Shown: piece after piece, positions 60,126 through 64,000 of the stretch
Position numbering within the stretch: position 1 is the first letter of the stretch
Layout of the letters: the number at the start of each line of letters is the position of its first letter
NCBI GenBank assembly: GCA_016719925.1
Contig: JADJYC010000012.1
Location: 1-64,000, forward strand
Origin: Crocinitomicaceae bacterium
GTDB taxonomy: Bacteria; Bacteroidota; Bacteroidia; Flavobacteriales_D; Crocinitomicaceae
Direction of reading: 5' to 3'
Length of the DNA stretch: 64,000 nt
Translations under genes and position numbers: made by a program
Notes under the pieces: generated by a model
Seen by the model: only the letters and a program-made list of their open reading frames with translations
Told to the model about the DNA's origin: nothing
Databases searched by the model: none

Positions 60126-62116
60126 TTACGTGAGTTGAATTTTCATGACTACTTTAAATCCTTTTTTTGGCCGTTCAATTTTAATTGTTCCGTTCAGGTA
60201 ATTCAAACGCTGCATGATGCTTCGCAAACCTACTGAATTATCTGCTGATTTCCATTTATCCCTGTCCATTCCTTTACCGTTATCCTGATAAATAATTGTC
60301 AGGTGATTTGGATCATATAGCGCTTCAATGCGTATGGCAGTTGCTTCAGAATGTTTAATTGTATTGGTGGTCAGTTCCTGAATGATGCGGTAAATTCTCA
60401 AACTCTGGTGATCCTCAATGGTAAGTTTATCCAGGTCATCTACCTCAGTGGTTACAAAAATGGATGATGAAGTAGCTATTTCATTTAATCTGTTTTCAAT
60501 GGCTTTTTTCAAACCAAGCCGTTTTAATTCCGGCGGAATCAATGAGCGCGAAATACTTCTGATCTCTTCAATAATTTCACTGAAATTTTCATTCAGTTGT
60601 TCATGTTTTCATCTGTGACATTGGATGTACGAATCACTTTATTTTGAGAATGATCAGACTCTGACCCACTCCGTCATGAAGATCACGTGCAATTCTTCCG
60701 CGTTCTTCTTCCAGTTTATTGACAATGGTGTGACTGAACTGCCTTTCATTTTTCTGTTTCAGACGGTAATAATAAATCATAATAGCTGAAATAAGAATCA
60801 CAAATACCGCAATGACAAATATCAATCGTTGTCTGAATGTTGCCAGATCAATTTCATTTTGTTTAATCTGAAGCATGAGCTTGTTTTTGTCACGCAATTG
60901 TTGTTTTTCTTTTTTCTCATCGTTGAAACGAAGCTGCATTTCTGTAATACTGGAAATATTTGAAACCTCATGGATGGAGTCATAAAGTGATTTATAATCT
61001 CTGTAAATTTCTAAGGCTTCCTGTGATTGTCCGCTTTTTTCAAGCAAATTGGATTTCAGCTGAAGATAAGCCAGCCGGATATCCAGTTTGGATGAAAATT
61101 CAGCATACACCAAACTTGAATCCAGCAGTTCAAGTGCTTTCGGAATTTTTTCTGTTTGTGTATATAGATGAACAAGACCTAAATAAATTGGTGAGACAGC
61201 GTGAAAAAGTCTTTCTGTTTTGGCAATTTCCAGTGCTTTTGAATAAAGAGAATCTGCCCTGAATAAATTTCCAAGCCGTTGTTCCATGCTGGCAAGATTG
61301 GTCAAAGAGGAAAGGGAAAGATCTTTAAATCCTCTCTCATCTCCAATATTCAAAACAAAATAAAATTCTTCTCTTGCTTTATCGATGGAATCGGTTTCCA
61401 GATAATAGTAACCAAGGTTTTCCCTTAAATGTGATTCAAGCCGTTCATTTTTTAATCCCTGGGCAATTTTAAACCTTTCATAAAATCAGCGTAGGCAGAA
61501 TCAGATTTCCGAGTTCCAGTTTCATCAGGCCAACATTATTCAAAATGAATGCTTCTTCAAATTTGTAGTTACCAATTTGTGATAAGTGCAGGTCATTTGA
61601 ATGGCACATGAATGATTTGGAGGTGCTGTCCATTCGGTCAAAAAATAATCCCAGTCCGCTCAAACTGTAAATCATATTAATGGTATCATTAAACCTGAGC
61701 GCATTGTAAAAGTTCTGTTCCATTCTGCGGGAAAGTTCAAATGCTGAAATTTCATATTCATCACAAAAAACCCTGCGGATATTTGCCGTGTTTTCTATGC
61801 GGTGATTCCCGTTGCGGTGAGCAATTGCTGATGCGCTTTCAAAATAGTAAATAGCGCTGTCTCTTTTATTTAAATAGAAATGATATGAACCTTTTAGGAT
61901 ATACAGAAAACTTAACAGGGCACTGTCCTGTTTATTTTCTGAAATCTGAACCAATTGATTGTAACCATCATTAAAATGTCTTGGATCACTCCTGAGCTGG
62001 TCATTCAGTTTATCCAATTCTGTATAATAGGGAGCAAGTTCTTTAATCCCCCGATGTATCTGTCCTTGTGCCTGAAAGAGAATGAGAAAGAATACGATGG
62101 CATAAACCGTTTTCAT
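60126..62116 (-). CDS. TPR-containing HisKA_3 sensor histidine kinase (at least three frameshifts)
   Basis: About 663 residues. A signal peptide (ending QAQG) is followed by a periplasmic array of TPR repeats (for example SLYSKALEIAKTERLFHAVS), one membrane helix (LIFVIAVFVILISAIMIYYY), and the HisKA_3 dimerisation box EERGRIARDLHDGVGQSL with its phosphoacceptor histidine. An ATPase domain follows (LTTNTIKHSEATAI; YQDNGKGMDRDKW). Frames break near 61478, at 60634-60637 (one A restores LIILKNKVIRTSNVTDEN) and near 60607. The architecture is common in Bacteroidota and is paired with the LuxR-type regulator. Confidence 0.82.
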
Positions 62117-62317
62117 GCACGCAGATTAGTTGGGTTTGCTGAAAGTACTGCTCTTTTTAGACAGGGGATAAAAAAGGTTTTTAACAGTTTGATTGATTTG
62201 CAGAAAATTGAAATATGAAAATCGTGTAAAATCAACGCTTCTTGATGTTCTTAACAGGGTAGAGAATCTGTTAATAAAATTGACTTGACAGTGCAAAAGA
62301 TGCCCGTCCAATCAGGC

Positions 62318-62325
62318 TATATTTG
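62318..62325 (+). promoter_or_regulatory. Minus-7 promoter box of dnaN
   Basis: TATATTTG, a perfect TAnnTTTG, 32 bases before the ATG at 62358. No good minus-33 TTTG. Confidence 0.5.
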
Positions 62326-62357
62326 CTCTTCACAAAAAATTGAAAACAGACCTGATT

Positions 62358-63476
62358 ATGAATTTCATTATTTCCAGTTCGGCATTACTTAAAAATCTCC
62401 AGAATATCGGTGGAGTATTGAACAGCAGTAACTCGTTGCCTATTCTTGATAATTTCTTATTTGAATTATCAAATGGTGAGTTGACAATTTCTGCATCTGA
62501 TCTGGAGAATACAATGAAAACTATTGTCAAGCCGGATGAAGCTAAAGTAGATGGTAAAATTGCTATTCCTGCCAAATTATTACTGGATACACTGAAAAAT
62601 TTTTCTGATCAGCCACTTTCTTTTTCTATCGATCCGGCAAGTTTTGGAATTGAAATTTCTTCTGATTACGGAAAGTATAAATTAGTTGGACAAAATGCTG
62701 CTGATTTTCCTAAATCTCCGGAACTGAAAGGAGCAAGTTCAGTAAAAATCAAAGGTGAAATGGTTGCCCAGGCAATTGATAAAACTGCATTTGCAACTGG
62801 AAATGATGAATTGCGTCCTGTGATGAGTGGTGTATTCTGCCAGTTCTCTCCTGAAAAACTGATTTTTGTTGCTACAGATGCACATAAGCTTGTTCGCTAT
62901 ACCCGGACAGATGGATCCGCTTCAAAAAATTCTGATTTTATTCTGCCTAAAAAGCCGCTTAACTTATTAAAGTCAAATGTAACCGGTGCTGATGAAGTAG
63001 AGATTTTGTACAATGAAACAACTGCGCAGTTTAAATTTGGTTTTACTGAGCTGACATGTCGTTTGATTGATGGAAAATACCCGAATTATGAAGCGGTAAT
63101 TCCTACTCATAATCCAAATGTACTGACGGTTGACAGAGTGTCTTTTCTGGCTTCTATCAAGCGTGTATCTATCTTCTCAAATAAAACAACACATCAGGTA
63201 AAATTAAAAGTTGCCGGCAGTGAATTAACTATTTCTGCTGAGGATCTTGATTTTTCAAATGAAGCAAAAGAAAGACTTACCTGCAGCTACAGCGGTGATG
63301 ATATGGAAATAGGTTTCAACTCTAAATTCCTGATGGAAATGCTGAGTCACATCAATACAACAGAAGTGATTCTTGAAATGAGCGAACCAAACAAAGCCGG
63401 TATTCTGCTTCCTAGCGGAAATGAAAATGAGCATGAGCAGATTCTTATGCTTGTGATGCCGGTAATGATCCGTTAA
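62358..63476 (+). CDS. dnaN: DNA polymerase III beta sliding clamp
   Basis: About 372 residues, the normal length. I start at the ATG 62358 (MNFIISSSALLKNLQNIGGV); a TTG at 62340 would add six residues. The three clamp domains are visible, with SNSLPILDNFLFEL, ELRPVMSGVFCQF and VATDAHKLVRYT in the first two. The C-terminal domain ends with LLMPVMI-like sequence LMLVMPVMIR. It tethers polymerase III to DNA. The reading frame is undamaged. No dnaA or origin is visible nearby. Confidence 0.95.
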   Translation: MNFIISSSALLKNLQNIGGVLNSSNSLPILDNFLFELSNGELTISASDLENTMKTIVKPDEAKVDGKIAIPAKLLLDTLKNFSDQPLSFSIDPASFGIEISSDYGKYKLVGQNAADFPKSPELKGASSVKIKGEMVAQAIDKTAFATGNDELRPVMSGVFCQFSPEKLIFVATDAHKLVRYTRTDGSASKNSDFILPKKPLNLLKSNVTGADEVEILYNETTAQFKFGFTELTCRLIDGKYPNYEAVIPTHNPNVLTVDRVSFLASIKRVSIFSNKTTHQVKLKVAGSELTISAEDLDFSNEAKERLTCSYSGDDMEIGFNSKFLMEMLSHINTTEVILEMSEPNKAGILLPSGNENEHEQILMLVMPVMIR

Positions 63477-63509
63477 TTTTGAGGTATGATTTTTGCAGCT
63501 TCTGAAAAG

Positions 63510-64000
63510 ATGTTGCGCATTATTTCTCATTCTCTTTTATTTACTTTTTTCATTGCGGCATTTTCCGGATGTTATATTGCCGATCAGGTATTGCTTGAGC
63601 CTCCTGCTCCAAATAAACCGGACTTGCAGAAGAGTTCTGAAAAAGCTGTAAAAGAATATGTCCGTTCCAAATCGGGTAACGGTACCTATAATTCACTTGG
63701 ATTTTCTGATGCAGTTGTTTATGTTCCGCAGGAACTGATTGATCTTGAAACACTCGAAAAATATCGTAATGAAGGAATTATTTCAGGAGCATCTTCTGAT
63801 TCAATGATTGACGCAAAACGAAAATATGCTGAAGAAAATCATATTCAGAGAACAGTTAACATCACACATTTTTTTACTGTGTCAAGAACAGATCAGGATC
63901 TGGAAGTAATGGGTGCAGATTATGTGCTCAATGATACGTTTGGTGTGATGGATTTTACTCCGGTTGTTTTATTTACCATTCCGTCAGCCTATGAAACTGC
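63510..64000 (+). CDS. Predicted lipoprotein of unknown function, 3' end missing
   Basis: An open frame of 163 codons that runs off the window. I chose the ATG at 63510 because MLRIISHSLLFTFFIAAFSG followed by cysteine is a good lipoprotein signal; an ATG at 63486 adds eight residues. The mature part begins CYIADQVLLEPPAPNKPDLQ and contains YNSLGFSDAVVYVPQELIDL and QRTVNITHFFTVSRTDQDLE. No family is recognised. It follows dnaN by 33 bases. Confidence 0.7.
   Translation, partial: MLRIISHSLLFTFFIAAFSGCYIADQVLLEPPAPNKPDLQKSSEKAVKEYVRSKSGNGTYNSLGFSDAVVYVPQELIDLETLEKYRNEGIISGASSDSMIDAKRKYAEENHIQRTVNITHFFTVSRTDQDLEVMGADYVLNDTFGVMDFTPVVLFTIPSAYET

Noticed and set aside
59475..62116. The LuxR-type regulator and TPR kinase as a NarX/NarL nitrate sensor
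   Set aside because: The kinase has a periplasmic TPR array and not the NarX sensor domain, and the pair is 40 kb from the nitrate genes; this architecture is generic in Bacteroidota.
62200..62357. A replication origin next to dnaN
   Set aside because: No dnaA gene and no cluster of DnaA boxes were seen around it.

Overview
The window is a low-GC chromosome segment from a member of the Bacteroidota, most likely Flavobacteriales-like. The evidence is perfect TAnnTTTG minus-7 promoter boxes, C-terminal type IX secretion (T9SS) sorting domains, SprB repeats, tandem PorE-like TPR/beta-propeller/OmpA proteins, a TonB receptor with a carboxypeptidase-like N-terminal domain, a menaquinone gene, and little use of Shine-Dalgarno sequences. 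The genus cannot be fixed from the sequence alone.

Positions 1-21750 form an anaerobic nitrogen-oxide respiration island. On the minus strand lie narH (5' end only), narG, a di-haem cytochrome c, norB-like, norC, a Dnr-like regulator and an FNR-type regulator with cysteines. On the plus strand lie moeA, tryptophanase, moaD, moeB-rhodanese, moaE and moaC-mogA. Next come a TonB receptor and a di-haem peroxidase (minus), then a haem-copper-oxidase-like membrane protein, a small lipoprotein, a tyrosine phenol-lyase and proline dehydrogenase (plus). Eight copies of ATGA-N6-TCAT lie in front of these units. Seven have a TAnnTTTG-like box at an almost constant distance (36.5 bp from operator centre to the last G in six cases, 35.5 in one), as expected for an FNR/CRP class II activator. 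The picture is one regulon that couples nitrate/NO respiration and molybdenum cofactor synthesis to catabolism of tryptophan, tyrosine and proline. The NorB-like protein is unusual: it lacks several metal ligands of classical NO reductase.

Positions 21900-28994 hold an MbnP/MbnH-like copper-protein pair, a GMC oxidoreductase operon with a twin-arginine small subunit, a repeat-rich small lipoprotein, a fumarylacetoacetase-family enzyme and a DnaQ-like exonuclease. Positions 29016-39954 hold two tandem PorE-like proteins, a 2-oxoacid dehydrogenase E2, a LolC/E-like permease, a NamZ-like muramidase and an acyltransferase. Positions 40101-50715 hold two paralogous sensor kinase/response regulator pairs around menD and two secreted proteins (lectin/SprB and BNR propeller). 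Positions 50718-64000 hold csaA, a LOG-family protein, two more sensor systems, a helix-hairpin-helix outer-membrane protein, an AddA/RecB-like helicase-nuclease, dnaN and a truncated lipoprotein gene.

Many genes, including housekeeping ones, are broken by single-base frameshifts, mostly one base missing from an A or T run. The reading frame stays intact on both sides, so I treat these as uncorrected long-read assembly errors and annotate merged genes. No tRNA, rRNA, CRISPR array, insertion sequence or phage gene was recognised.
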